DNA from: Xiphydria camelus
Taxonomy: Eukaryota > Arthropoda > Insecta > Hymenoptera > Xiphydriidae
Reading direction: 5' to 3'
NCBI GenBank assembly: GCA_963678675.1
Contig: OY783199.1
Coordinates: 20,274,909 to 20,338,908 of the forward strand
Length of the DNA: 64,000 nt
Shown here: positions 21,710 to 33,502 of the stretch, one piece after another
Numbering within the stretch: the stretch's first letter is position 1
How the letters are laid out: each line of letters starts with the position of its first letter
The notes under the pieces: model-generated
Database searches by the model: none
What the model was told of the DNA's origin: nothing
What the model saw: the letters and a program-made list of their open reading frames with translations, nothing else
Translations under genes and position numbers: made by a program

Positions 21710-22420
21710 CATTGTAACGAAAATCATCTTTATGCGTCTGTTTTTTGAGTAGGATCAATTTTGTGACTGGACAATCATTATTGGACTCTTTCAAACGTTC
21801 GGTCGATAATCAATGTGGACATTTTTCGTCAAATTGGAAGATTTTCTAATGAGGATTTTTTGAAATGGATTCAAATTCTTTGATCAATTCTACTTTGAAT
21901 GATAAGGACATTTGTATGTTTTTTTTCTTCTTAACTGCATTAAATATCTTTGCCAGATGACGATCTGATTGAAGAGTTTTTCAAGATTTAACTTATGTTA
22001 AAAGTCCGGAGAAATTGTTATTCTATTCTTGAAAATGTCTTGTCATTGTAACGATCATCTTTACACGTCTGTTTTATGAGTAGGCTCAATTTTGTGACTG
22101 GATAATCATTATCAGGCTCTTTCAAAAGTTCGATAATGATCAAAATGTGGACATTTTTCGTCAGATTAGAGGATTTTCTAATGAGAATTTTGAAATAGAT
22201 TAAATTAATTTAATAAAATTAAATTTAAATTTAATTTAATTTTTAATTTAATTCTTTGATCAATTCTGCTTTGAGCGATAAGAACATTTGTATGTTTTTC
22301 TTTTTTCTTCTTAACTGCATTAAATATCTTTGCCAGATGAAGACCTGCTTGAAGAGCCTTTGAAGATTTGACTTATGTTAAAAGTCTAGAAAATAGTTAT
22401 TTTATTCTTGAAAAATTGCT
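21710..22420. repeat. Two-unit tandem duplication, unit ~334 bp
   Basis: Unit 1 runs 21710-22043 and unit 2 from 22044 to about 22420. Shared blocks in the same order: CATTGTAACGA, TTTTGTGACTGGA, TGTGGACATTTTTCGTCA, CTTAACTGCATTAAATATCT, TTTGCCAGATGA and CTTATGTTAAAAGTC. Unit 2 has an extra AT-only stretch (about 22205-22250) made of AATTTAAATTTAA repeats. Non-coding in all frames. Confidence 0.9.
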
Positions 22421-22485
22421 ATAATGACTCCACACCTTTGAGTTACGATTGGATCAATATACTACCTTTCATATAAGTTCTACTA

Positions 22486-23050
22486 CAGTAGGGATCCATA
22501 TTTTGGGCACCGTCGGGTTGTCCATAAATTTCTAAATCCGTACCTATACTTGTAGACGTGACTCATGAATGGCGAGGATACTGCACGTATACTTTCAGTA
22601 TACGCAGACATCTTCGGAATAAAAGTGTGTATGCTGCAGTGGGCCGTCACAATACGGTATTTGACTAGAAAGAAATGTTCATATTTTTAAATTCAATTTG
22701 TAATCTGTATACATATTGAATGTCACATGGAAAAGGAAATTTTCGAAAAAATAATTATTCACTGAGGAGCCGTGAGAGCAACGACTGCGAGAGAGATGGA
22801 CATACGATATTATGACGTATGATGCATTTCTAAATATCGTTTTCCGGCTCAAATGAGGCCGAAAATAAAAAATGAAAAAATACGGGGTTGATAATTTTGC
22901 TCAAATTTTTCGAATCACCGATAAAAAAAAATCAGTTAACTACCCTATTATTGTGCCCCTCGTTTGAATGCCGATAGAGTAATCGGAGAGAGGGCACGAA
23001 AGTAGGGGATGCCCAAATTTCTGGGTGCCCAAATTCTTGGATCCTCACTG
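22486..23050. mobile_element. TA-CAGT element with GCCCAAATT iterons (pogo-like ends?)
   Basis: Left CAGTAGGGATCCATATTTTG pairs with the right end CAAATTCTTGGATCCTCACTG; TA on both sides. GGGCACC is shared by both ends, and the right end has two successive GCCCAAATTTCTGGG-type units. CAGT after TA recalls pogo/Tigger elements, but no transposase is left. The interior (22730-22930) shares ATATCGTTTTCCGGCTCAAA-type DNA with 60660-60960 and, reversed, with 51580-51670. Confidence 0.7.
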
Positions 23051-23052
23051 TA

Positions 23053-24240
23053 GTTCAAAAATACGAATTTTTTGTTCATGACCTCCCTAATAGATACTCG
23101 CCTGTCGTATATCCATAATTCTATAAAAACAGGGGTCAACTGTTACAAAAATGGCTCCGGTCAACATATTCAAAACGAACGATCGTGGCCGAATATGGTA
23201 AAATTTCGAGATTCTCCCGCATAATCTACGCTAATAATTACCAAAGTCCAAAGACGAGATACAGCGAGGAACGAGTACCCCACCTGCCCCGCTGTAAGAT
23301 CGTTAGACGCGCGGGCGTCTAATTAGCAGCGTATAACGCGGTCGATGGGCGAGTAGGGAAATATGAATGAGCGAGAGAACGAGTCGTGTATTACCGCGCG
23401 GTAGGCAGGCAGACGTAAATCGTGCTACGTGGTTAATACAAATGTGTATTACCGGGTAAACAAATAAATATTTGGTCATGAGAGCAGAGCAACTCAAATA
23501 TGTTCAAGCAATGTCAGCAGCATCTCTCTCGCTTCTCTCTCTTTCCGGTTACGCGATCTCTCCCTTCCATTTTCCTTCTCCTCCTCCCCTCTACCAACAT
23601 CGCCTCCTTCTCCTCTCCCTCGCACGCCCTCAACGTGTGCTCGCCTACTGGTAGGTACTCGTATTATGCCGCGGCGAGGTTACATATAAACCGAGACCGT
23701 GTTCGTATGTACCCGATGTATTCGGTACAATGTGTACCCAGTCTACAACTACGGGGTTGACTCTCGGTATTTGATTCTTGAATCATGTTGTGTACGAAAA
23801 GCAGTTAATCGCAGGTTCAATATTTTGGCCACTCGTCTCACCGTTCGCACGGAACGATCGTTCGGCGTATGTATGCCACTGGTACACTACCCCCTCACTC
23901 GGTTCGTCACCTCTCGTTCCTACGGCGCGACGGGTACGACTCGCGGGGTTTGAGATCGATAAGGAAAGCGAGGGGTGCGTCGAGTTTGAACTTTTGCCTG
24001 GGGATCGAGCGTCATAATTGTAGATGAGTTGACTTTTTTTTCAGTTGTAACATATAGGAATAGACAGAGTGGAGTGTGGTATGTCATCCGAGTTGGCTCC
24101 TAATTATCACGATACGCCGTGCTAACTAAGGGTCAACATAAGCGTTTTATACTGTACCTACATCGTTTTTTCTCTATGGCTGGGCAAAATAAGTGTACGT
24201 ACAAGTATGTAATAATAATGTATATTTCGAGGGAAGAACA
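23053..24240. other. Interval with CpG-rich and C/T-rich DNA, no gene recognised
   Basis: CTCCTCCCCT-type pyrimidine tract at 23520-23640. Overlapping frames of 60-86 aa lack domains. Confidence 0.3.
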
Positions 24241-24474
24241 AAGTATCAAAAACTAAACATTTACTTGCCCAGTAACAACTCAATATTTCGTTGAATGAAA
24301 TAATATTGATTTGTCCCAATGTAACGTTTTATTGGTTCGAGTACTATATTTTGTCGAGGAAAATATTTCATTGAGACAAGAAAATATTTCATTGGGGCAA
24401 ACGAATATTGTTTAACCTGATAAAATATTTAGTGGCTGTTGATTGGGTAAACATTTATTTGACAAAATATCAAC
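24241..24474. mobile_element. MITE-like inverted repeat related to families B/C
   Basis: Left arm GTATCAAAAACTAAACATTT ... GATTTGTCCCAATG pairs with the right arm CATTGGGGCAAACGAATATT ... AAACATTTATTTGACAAAAT. Contains GAAAATATTTCATTGAGACA twice in the centre. Confidence 0.65.
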
Positions 24475-24708
24475 ATTTTCCTTCGATACTTATACGAAGA
24501 TCATGAAGAAGAAGTGATCTGAATTGCGAGAAAATTGAGTTATCGATATATCGATACTCTTTTCATTTATACGAATTATAATTTATACATTAAAATTAGC
24601 TATTTGTAGAACCTGAAGCATAAAAGGAATCTGATGTGAAAATCTTGATATTTGAAAGAATTTTTAACATGTTCACACATGTACTGGATTTTGTCTGTTT
24701 ATTGGTAC

Positions 24709-24890
24709 TTTTACCCCATTACAAATAACAATATCGAAAGGAGTACTGCTTTCGAGCTTCGAAAATGTAAAATGCTCCTTCTATACTCATTCGTTGATGT
24801 CTTCATCCCATTATAAATTACAATACCAAAAATAGTATTGCTTCCGAATTTTGAAAATTTAAACAGCTTCTTCTATTAAGTCATTTTCGA
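24709..24890. repeat. Two-unit tandem duplication, unit ~92 bp
   Basis: CCCCATTACAAATAACAATA / TCCCATTATAAATTACAATA and AGTACTGCTTTCGAGCTTCG / AGTATTGCTTCCGAATTTTG lie 92 bp apart in the same order. About 75 percent alike by eye. Confidence 0.7.
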
Positions 24891-25478
24891 TCGATTTTTA
24901 CGCACATACCCGCCATTTTCGATACTCGGCTTCCTTCTTGAGAAACTTTGAGAAATTAAGATCTCTTCGGTGGGCGGTTCGTTTCAATGACGAAAGAAGG
25001 GGAATGTGGAAGAACTCCCTGCAGTCGTTTTGTTTGCTGAAGCTTACGTAATGATCGGCGCGCGGTGGAAACGGGGATTAAGATTTATAGCTTCCAATTA
25101 AACGTAAGAAGTAATTAACGGAGCGCGGGACTACACTTGTGTAAACCAGCGCTGCCACGAAAGCGACGACGAGTTCACCTGCCGATCTATGCTATACGTG
25201 ACCCTCGAGCGCGCTCGATGTCGTCGAGTTGTCCTAGCGTCTGTGCACGTCTCTTTCAAAAATATATTTTTCAATATTGCGACACGCGACCCGACTATTT
25301 AGTCTTTATCTTATATAGATATGTAACATCGTTACGTAAAGGAAGGCAATATTGAAAAAATTTAAATCTCGATGTTGTCTAGGCTGATACTTTGATTCTC
25401 CGTGCAACAAGTAGATCGACTTATAATTTAAATCGACTTGAATACAAATTTCGGGTGAAGTTAAATTAAAATCCCGTA
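24891..25478. other. No recognisable feature
   Basis: Includes a short CpG-richer stretch at 25040-25240. No exon supported. Confidence 0.35.
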
Positions 25479-25697
25479 CATTGAGGGAACTGTTTATTTA
25501 TAGTAAATACATATATTTGATTAAAGTGAAGGAAATATTTCGTTGGGTCGAGCAAACATAATATGTTAATTAATAGAAGGCTTATTTCATTTGAACATGA
25601 AAAGAGTGATAGTTAACGAATATTTGCTTGGCCAAACGAAATATTTCTGTCGCCATAATCAAGTATACATTTGTTAACTGTAAATAAATTTTTCCAT
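25479..25697. mobile_element. MITE, family C copy 4 (diverged)
   Basis: CATTGAGGGAACTGTTTATT at the left, AACTGTAAATAAATTTTTCC at the right; GGAAATATTTCGTTGGGTCG and GTTAACGAATATTTGCTTGG follow family order. Confidence 0.75.
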
Positions 25698-25801
25698 CTT
25701 CTATAATTTAATTTTAGTTATTTTCGTTAGTTAGTTTAGTTATAATTCATTTAAGAATTCGCTAATGGATACAATCTGCGGTTTTCAGTGCACATAGATA
25801 T

Positions 25802-26150
25802 ATCGAGAAAACAGTTTAATTATCGTTAATAAATGTTTGCTTCAATATGGCGAAATAAATATTTTGTTGGATCAAGTAAATGTTCGTTAATTATTACGAT
25901 ATTTATTTGGCACGATTAAATCCCCTGAGGTCATCATTGGAATGAAATAAACACTTTAATAATTAACATATATTTTCTTGCCCTACACAGTAAAAAAGTG
26001 TCATCATTCGGTCTTATGCTATTATTATCTAACACCAAAAGTGGTCTATATAGGTCCACACCGCAGAATTTTTTGCAGTATAACGAAATATTTATTTCGC
26101 CGTATTCGAAATTATATTTATTAATTATTAATCAATTGTTTTCTCGGTAT
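25802..26150. mobile_element. MITE, family C copy 5, split by a family E insertion
   Basis: C blocks ATCGAGAAAACAGTTTAATT, ATATGGCGAAATAAATATTT and ATTAACATATATTTTCTTGC, then the E element, then ACGAAATATTTATTTCGCCG and TCAATTGTTTTCTCGGTAT. Removing the insert and one TA restores the family C junction CCCTAACGAAATATTT. Confidence 0.9.
25986..26080. mobile_element. MITE, family E copy 3, nested in family C
   Basis: CACAGTAAAAAAGTGTCATC to GAATTTTTTGCAGTA, 95 bp, TA at 25984-25985 and 26081-26082. Shorter than copies 1 and 2 because the AACACCATTT part is absent. Confidence 0.9.
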
Positions 26151-26691
26151 CCGTGAGCCGAGTACGATGACTCCTCGATGCGATGAAAAAAAAATTCTCC
26201 GCCGTCGTCAATATCGTCAACCGCGTGTATAAACGCACGGACCGTACGGGTATAAGCGACACCCAGGCTTCACGATATCTACCTATCCTCCAGGTTCATA
26301 TCCCACCCCATAAATACATTACCTTGATAACGCGCCGACTGCGCCGAGCTCCGCGATAAGATACGCGCGGAGAAGTATCCGTGTGAGACTGCGGGTAGAA
26401 TAATCGTTCCGCGTTGGAACGTAAATATAATATTCCGTGCGCGTTGAATTTGGATGCGAAGAGAACGAAGAGTCGTGCATTTTCGGGCTCTCTCGGACCC
26501 CGGGTCAGCGCGCTCTCGCCTCTCGCAAAAGAGCTTATCGCTGCAGCGACGACGCGACGTAACGGCGACACGGATTTTAGGTACGCGTTTGCGCGCGCTA
26601 TCCTCCCTCATACGAGGAATGCGAAGAGTTCGTAGGAGAGAGAATGTTGCAGTAGTGATCTTGCCGATTGGACGTGATTCTATACTTTTAT
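26151..26691. other. CpG-rich interval without recognised gene
   Basis: 26200-26640 is dense in CG. Two frames on each strand of 73-110 aa mirror each other, with no domain. Confidence 0.3.
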
Positions 26692-26944
26692 ACGCCGAAA
26701 AGACAGTTTATTAATAGTTAATAAATGTAATTTCAATTACGGCGAAATAAGTATTTCATTAGGACAAGAAAATACATGGTAATTATTAAAATGTTTATTT
26801 CATTCAAATGGTTTCTTCAAAAGATTTAATTGCGCGAAATAAATATTGTAATAGTTAACGAATATTTCCTTGATCCGATACAATTTTTATTTTGCCATGT
26901 TCAAACGAACATTTATTAATTACAGATAAACTGTTTTCACGGTG
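26692..26944. mobile_element. MITE, family C copy 6
   Basis: CGCCGAAAAGACAGTTTATT to GATAAACTGTTTTCACGGTG. All family C blocks present and close to those at 16075. 253 bp. Confidence 0.9.
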
Positions 26945-26952
26945 TACGTGTA

Positions 26953-27515
26953 CACTGAGAGAAAAATAATGTTTCAAAATGCAGCACTTAATCTCAGAAA
27001 ATACGGGGAAAAACTCCAAGTAAGAAATTTAGTGATAGTGCAGTTGTACGAACTCGGTTAAATACTATAAGTACCTACTGTATAAAATTTACTCTTGTGT
27101 CAGACGTAATATAAGTCCTATAGACAGAGAAAAAGAATTAGTTGGATCTACTAAAAATTATTTGCGGGGTTGCAAGTAATTATTTATTTACATCACTTCA
27201 ATCTTTTTTCATATTAATCAGATATTTCTTCTTTGCAATCACATATTACTCCATATAATTGTAAGGGAGATTGTAATATTTTATTGATGTATTAAAAGTT
27301 TTCATTGATATAAATAAATAATTACTTGCGATCCCACATGTAATTTTCAGTAGATCCAATGAATTCTGTTTCTCTGTGTACATTATAGTAGGTACGTATA
27401 TTTAACCCAACTATATAAATAACCGTCTCACCACTACGTTTCTTATCTGGAGTCTTTCCTAATACTTTCTGGGTGTGATATTGCTATATTTTGAAATATC
27501 CTTTTTCTCTTCGTG
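26953..27515. mobile_element. MITE, family J copy, split by a family H insertion
   Basis: CACTGAGAGAAAAATAATG and TTCAAAATGCAGCACTTAAT at the left pair with TGCTATATTTTGAAATATCC and TTTTTCTCTTCGTG at the right. H insertion at 27123-27378. It starts only 8 bp after a family C copy. Confidence 0.8.
27123..27378. mobile_element. MITE, family H copy 1, nested in family J
   Basis: GACAGAGAAAAAGAATTAGT to GAATTCTGTTTCTCTGTG. Arms TTGGATCTACTAAAAATTAT / ATGTAATTTTCAGTAGATCC; loop has TTGCAATCACATATTACTCC. Same as 55222-55474. Confidence 0.9.
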
Positions 27516-27732
27516 TAGATACGTTGGAATGGTTCTCATATACGAGTTAAAATGAAAAACAGCTCAAGTATGCGTTGTGAACGTGCTGCTAGCGTGTTAC
27601 TAACTCGGCTGCGAATAATCCAATTTTCCGGTGTGTTGGAACACGTTTTCACACGTCGCTGTTGGCTCTGTTTGAGAAATACACACATATAGGTGTACTG
27701 CTGGTGCGCTGCACGGACAACTATGAAGGTAT

Positions 27733-27924
27733 CCGAGTCGAAATTTTAATACTTGTACTAGTTTTATCCTACACTTGTGTGGCGAAAGCGGATAAATTGG
27801 CCACTCGTAGGTCCAAACTAGTGTTAAATTTCAAGGCTTTAATATTAGTTTAGACCTACAAGTGGCCGATTTGTCCGCTTTCACCAAGTTGAGGTTCAAA
27901 ACCAGTATTAAAATTTCGACTCGG
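27733..27924. mobile_element. Palindromic element, CCGAGTCGAAATTTTAATAC ends
   Basis: Left arm CCGAGTCGAAATTTTAATAC pairs with the right end GTATTAAAATTTCGACTCGG exactly; GGCCACTCGTAGGTC pairs with GACCTACAAGTGGCC; AAGCGGATAAAT with ATTTGTCCGCTT. Nearly the whole 192 bp folds back. Confidence 0.85.
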
Positions 27925-29155
27925 TTAGTGTTGGCTCGTCCCGAGTCTTCAGAATGGGCTTTTCGGGTCGTCATTTATTTCCACCTACCGGGCTTTGTAT
28001 TCGAACCTCGATATTTTTTATCGAACACCACCTAATTTTGTTCCATCGCACGAGAAAATGTAACGATCCCGATTTTTAGTCAATCCGATAATAATATCGT
28101 CCCGACTCAAAATTTCAGGCTCTCCGAATACGTCGTCAACGTACCCGCTGCTTGGTCCGGCTGTTGACCTCCTCCACGTATGATGCGTCGATTTTCGGAT
28201 GTGCCGCTTGCCGATCCACGCTACGATTATGCTGATTCGCTGCGGCCTTCAAAATTTCGACACGGGACTTGTCTCAATTCGAGCGTGAAGTTTGACAAAT
28301 TAATTGCGAATTTGAATAATTCTCTAATGATATGCCGACGAAACGTTTCTACTATTTGCACGATTAATTATTCAAACTTCACACGTGTTGTTATCATCAT
28401 ATTGATTAGAAATATTTGCTATATTTGTTTTTCACGTATGAACGAATAAAAATAAAAAAAAGTGGCGTGTGAGAAATGTTGACTCTTTTTTTTTCAACTC
28501 GATAAATGAGAGCCACTCTGTATGATAAAATATGTAGGTAGGTATATAAAAACATTGTGGACGCTTTCGTATTATTCAGTTGCAGAGACCGACGCATTTC
28601 AGCGAAAAATATCAAAATAAAGAGAGAGTAAGAGGGAGGGGGGAGAGAGAGATACAATGGATCTCAACTGCGTTTTTACTTGCAAATTCTAACGAAGAAT
28701 CGAAGTTTGGTGAGAGATGGCCGTGCCTTGCGAAATCTTCGATATGCTGTGACGTCAGGTCGCGCATATGACTCGCATCAAGCCCTGTATACCTACATGA
28801 TTAATGACCAGAACCAGCCCCGAGCGATCTTCGTTAACGTGCTGTTCTAATTTACAAGTCTGTTTAGAGCGTTATCGCGAGTTTCCTGTCGCAACGCACG
28901 TTCCATCAACCGTGTTCGTTCGCAGCCAGTGTGTAATTCGCGTTTTTTTTTATCCGTATTGCGGCAGTAAATTATCTTTAAGATATGTATAATCAAATGC
29001 GTGTCGAAACGACAATTTATTTCTCGCGCATCGTACGCTGCGACTGCTGTAGTTTCGTACATGAGGAGGTTGATACTTCACCGACTCCATAATCCTGTTC
29101 GGGTATTCTATGCTATTGGGACTAACCCAACAGAGTGAAATTAAACAAATCATGT
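27925..29155. other. No recognisable gene
   Basis: CpG-moderate to 28270. GAGAGTAAGAGGGAGGGGGGAG purine tract at 28622-28652. Frames of 62-89 aa without domain. Confidence 0.3.
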
Positions 29156-29545
29156 TAGTGAAAAAATAGAATAAATTTTGATCAATTATAAAAATACTCT
29201 AGATTCTCACTTTATAAGCAAGGATCTAAGGTTTCTATTACCATCATTGTCTATATATTTAGGTATTAACAGCAAACCATGTTAACGAAGAATCCATCTC
29301 GATGGACTTCAAGAAAATCTTTTAACCTATAAATTCTTCGTTAATATATGGTTTGTTTAATATCGAAATATATAGATAACGGTGGTAAAAAAAAACTGTA
29401 GATTCCTGCTTATAAAGTGGGCCTTTAGAGTATTTTTGTAATCGATCGAAATTTATTTTAGTTAGTAAAAGAAATTTAGAAATTTAGCTTATAAAGTTGG
29501 CCTCTAGAGTAATTTTATAATTGATCGAAACTTATTATTCCAAAG
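29156..29545. mobile_element. Foldback MITE, ~115-bp arms, plus a third partial arm
   Basis: GATCAATTATAAAAATACTC pairs with GAGTATTTTTGTAATCGATC; CTCACTTTATAAGCAAGGAT with CCTGCTTATAAAGTGG; AACGAAGAATC with TTCTTCGTTA. A further piece at 29478-29540 (TTATAAAGTTGGCCTCTAGA, TAATTGATCGAAACTTATT) repeats the right arm directly. Confidence 0.85.
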
Positions 29546-30593
29546 TTCTGTATACCGATATCTTTTTAAATTACAAGCTATTGAAACCAGATAAAAAATT
29601 TAATCATTTCCAATAAAATCCTAACGATTTAAAGCTTCCGTAATCAAAATGTAATCCTAAAATTAAAACGGAGGTCCACATTATCGTTGGATTTACTAAC
29701 TATTAATTTTAGACCTGTTTTTCGAGATATTGATTTTAAATTATTCAGATTATCCGAATGGAAAATTTTGTTATTATTCAGCTAGAATTTTTGTAAAGCC
29801 ACTAAAGCAGTTGCGGCGGCTGATGTGCATTCAACTATTTTATTCGTCTCAATACCTACCTATTTGACTGGAGAAAAAATATGGTATCTATAATTGAGAC
29901 AGGCCCGTTTCTTTTTCCTCCAATCGGTAGCTACATACATACGTGGCGATGACGTATGAGTATTCGCAGCACGAACATATGTACATATGTGGTGCTTTAC
30001 GAAAGATCACGGACAATACGGATACGTCAGGTTGTACCAATGTACACATGTATATATTTAATATATAGGTTATACCGACATATATATGCACACCTGCTAT
30101 CGTACCTAGTCATCCACGAGCGTGTTACGTGGGATTGAAACGAAACGGAGCGTCGAGGCACCGACGAACTTATCTCCCCAACTGCTAAGACTTAATTCGT
30201 TCTAATAGATCTAACCAGACGTCACGAAGAACCTGTTTGGAATTTAGACCCGATTTACGAAAGTTTTCGGTTGGGTTGCTTCTCGGCGCCGGACAACAGA
30301 TCGGGGAGAATATTTTTCATGTTTCGTATGACCGACGAGGTTCCGTAAAAGGTATTATGGCGTTGAAATATCAATGTGCTATGCAGATGTATATTTTTTC
30401 ATAAAATCATTTAGAATTTCAACAAATTTTCAATGATAGATATATACAAAAGATTCGAACCACAGCTATTTAAAAGTCAACGTGCCAACATTTTTGGACG
30501 GAAGATTATACGAAATATTGCTTCGAATATGTCAAAAGAATTGGTAATAACTGATTTTGAAATCTCTGCCAGAGCGGGCGAATTTGAAAACCT
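29546..30593. other. AT-rich interval, no gene recognised
   Basis: ACATATGTACATATGTG and ATGTACACATGTATATA palindromic tracts at 29970-30060. No exon supported. Confidence 0.35.
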
Positions 30594-30770
30594 TTCTAAA
30601 ATAGTTATTTTCGATACGAGTGCGTGAAGCGCATGTTTTTAACGAGTGTGAAGTTTGCCGCACGAGCGAAGCGAGTGCGGCAATCACACGAGTTAAAAAC
30701 GGCGCGAAACGCACGAATATCGAATTTGATTTTTTGTCACCAAAGTGTCAAAACCGAGGTTGTGGAGCGT
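30594..30770. repeat. Shared module with CGAAGCGAG palindrome, copy 1
   Basis: Reads AATAGTTATTTTCG, GCGTGAAGCGC, the palindromic block 30640-30694 (TAACGAGTGTGAAGTTTGCC, GCACGAGCGAAGCGAGTGCG, CAATCACACGAGTTA), GGCGCGAAAC, then TTTTTTGTCACC. The same order recurs in reverse at 33480-33635. The block folds into a long stem. Confidence 0.85.
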
Positions 30771-31392
30771 GGGCGCGGACGGGGTCCGGGGTGGCGGTAC
30801 GGAGGGGGGTTGGGGGGCGGAGCCCCCCCAAAAAGAAAGATTATAAAACATATTTTTTAAAGAAAAGAAAGAAAAAATTAACACATTGAAAGTTAGAGTA
30901 AAATTATAAACTTTTATCAATATAAAAAAAAATTAAATGCATTTTTTCGACAATAAAAAAATCAACAAATTCATAGTTGGACACTGATAAGCAATAACGT
31001 GTCAACCAACACTGGTTCCATTTTTGAATGAAAACGGGATCCATTGTCACGAGTTTTTATTTATTTCACACTATAAAACTACAATTCACCGTTTTGTGGT
31101 TATGTGTACTGGCTTTCTATCTCACCGTTTTGAGGTTATGTGTACCGGCTTTCTGTCAACTGTGTAGTCTCTCGGCGCATACGCAGTGTTGGACATTCGG
31201 TTGGATTCACTGACTGCTAACTTCACAACTATTTTTCCAGTGCAGAAAAAAGTGTTCACGCACTGCGCAGGTACTTTCACGCACTGCGCAGGTTGTTCAC
31301 ACACTGAGTAGCTTCAGTGCGTGAAACACGATTTCACAAGCGTCGAGAACGATCGAAAAACCGAGGTTTTTGACACTGGGTGACAAAAAAAA
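30730..31392. mobile_element. Element with TTTTTTGTCAC ends and CGCACTGCGCAGGT iterons, copy 1
   Basis: Left TTTTTTGTCACCAAAGTGTC pairs with the right end GACACTGGGTGACAAAAAA. Near the right end TTCACGCACTGCGCAGGT occurs twice (31252, 31270) plus two degenerate copies. Next to the left end is a G-rich tract (30781-30820) ending GGGGGGCGGAGCCCCCCC. No transposase found; the 89-aa and 78-aa frames are from the G-rich part. Confidence 0.7.
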
Positions 31393-31515
31393 TAGTTGAC
31401 ATATTCGTAATATCGAAAAAAGAAAAAAATGGTCAAATTATAGCAAGTATGTATTATTGGCACTAAAAAAGTCTATTTCACGCTGCAAATAGTTAAAGAG
31501 ATTTGAAAAGTCATA

Positions 31516-31844
31516 CACTGAGTGAAAAATTTATCAACCACACAATCCTCTTGGGGCGGCTAACTAAATATATAGTTATCTTAATAAATAGATATATAGT
31601 TAGAGTAACTGAAATTTAGTTGAAATAACTAGATATTTAGCTGCTTAAACTAAATATTTGTTCAAAAAATGATATATTTAGTTGATCGCTCGTAACCTCA
31701 CAATTTAGTTGAATGAAACGATTTTTGTTTTCAATGTAGTTAACACTATATTTCCATTGTTCGTTTGACAAAAACTTTTGTTCAAACAAATTTAACCTTC
31801 AACACAAACAATTTGGTTGGAACAACTAAATTTTTTTCTCAGTG
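31516..31844. mobile_element. MITE, CACTGAGTGAAAAATTTATC / TTTTTTTCTCAGTG ends
   Basis: TA on both sides. AT-rich interior with many TAACTAAATAT / ATATTTAGTTG units in both orientations. 329 bp; related by ends to families A-J but with its own interior. Confidence 0.8.
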
Positions 31845-31913
31845 TAACTTTCTCATCGAAATTATCTCGAGATATCGAATTCTCGCGTATATCGGTCCTT
31901 CTGTCTACTTCCC

Positions 31914-32167
31914 CTAATAAAAATTTATCAATAGATAGTTAGTAAATATAATTTCAAATACGGCAAAATAAATATTTCGTTAGAACAGGAAAATATATAT
32001 TAACTATTAAAATGTTTATTTCATTCAAATGATTGCCTCAAAATATTGAATTGTGCCAAATAAATATCGCGTAATAGTTATTAAATATTTACTTGATCCG
32101 ATAAAATATTTATTTTGCCATATTTAAACAAAGACTTATTAACCACGAATAAACTGTTTCCTCGACG
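31914..32167. mobile_element. MITE, family C copy 7
   Basis: TAATAAAAATTTATCAATAG, ATACGGCAAAATAAATATTT and GAATAAACTGTTTCCTCGACG. Family order complete, about 254 bp. Confidence 0.85.
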
Positions 32168-33342
32168 TATCGACCCTCTCGTAGAATCCCCAAAGCAGAT
32201 GTATATTTTATCTCAAGACACCCGGTGTATCGTATTCTCGCACGATCGGCCTGGCACGTGACTTGAAACCTTTCGTTTCCTTTCGGGTCGTTCTCGAGTC
32301 TTTCACGAAAAACGTCCGATGGCTCGGTCGTATTTTAAAACTGTGCAAACAAGTCTCGCAGCGGGGATCCATTAGTCTCCTCAATTATTCGGAGTGGCGT
32401 TCGAGCGTAAGTGTTCGCGTATATATATAAAAAGTTCCGGTAATACCGAACACCTACTTATACGGAATACAGCCGCGTGTATACGTAAAGTACAAGCGGC
32501 GCGGGTAGATGGATTCGCCTCGAGGCGACGACGCCTCGGACGACTTTCCGATTTGTAATTTACTGCGAAGCGATGGAAGGGGAAGGGGGGGGGGAGGAGT
32601 TCGATCGACCGGCAAATAATTACGAATTAAAAGAGAATACAGAAACGTTCGTACGTATAATTCGGTTAGAAAGACGCGGACGCAAGGAGGGAGCAAAAGT
32701 CCTTCGCTTAAGAATTTGCCTCGTTAGCCAAATCAGGTGCGCCTCGTTGCCCCCGCGACAGTTGATGCAATTAATTAGAGAATCGCCCGGTCTCGCTACA
32801 GAATTCGACGAATTCGAATTAAGGCACGGCCAGCGCGAGTACGAAAATCGGCTGCGGGGATTAATTCTTTTAATTCGAGCCCCCCTTTCCTTCGGGATAT
32901 CAGTGACGACTAATTAATTAGCAGCTCGCCCGTTCCTTTTCGAGGGATTCTTCGCACAGCCGACGGTTTCCGCGGTTGAAGCAATATCGTCGGTGAGTTA
33001 AGAAGGGGGGAGAGGCAAGCCGTTAAAAATTCTGCCCCCAATCAGATATCGAGGAACGCGTGCTGGTAGTAACAAAGTATCGCGCGATTCGTCTACCATG
33101 TGTGGCGCGAATGATTTATCCTCCCTTTCTCTCTCGCTGCAGTCTCCTCCCGACTATGTAGTAATATTCCTCGGCGCATAATTTTCCGGGAAAAGTAGGC
33201 AGTTATCTGTCGGGTCTTATCTTTCCGAGCTAGCGGAATAAGTAAATAAGTTTGACTCGGAGAGCGGGTCGGACTGTACGTTTTCCGGACGGTATGAGAA
33301 ACTGTAGAGTTATCCTCTACATGTGAGAGAAAAAGAAGAACG
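32168..33342. other. Mixed interval, no gene recognised
   Basis: 32500-32930 is open on the plus strand for 114 aa (32573-32917) but shows no domain, and an 80-aa minus frame overlaps it. A GGGGGGGGGGAGG run lies at 32585-32597. Confidence 0.35.
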
Positions 33343-33502
33343 TTTTTGTCACTCAGTGTCAAATACTCGGTTTCATGGGCGTCCTCGACGCATGTGAAAT
33401 CATCTTTCACACACCAATTCGTGAAAAGTTGCGCAGTGCGTGAAATAACCTGCGCAGTGCGTGAAATCGTCAACCTCGTATTTGACACTTAGTGACAAAA
33501 AA
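33343..33502. mobile_element. Element with TTTTTGTCAC ends, copy 2 (short)
   Basis: TTTTTGTCACTCAGTGTCAA at the left pairs with TTTGACACTTAGTGACAAAA at the right. Inside, TGCGCAGTGCGTGAAAT occurs twice (33431, 33451), the same iteron as in 30730-31392. 160 bp. Confidence 0.75.
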
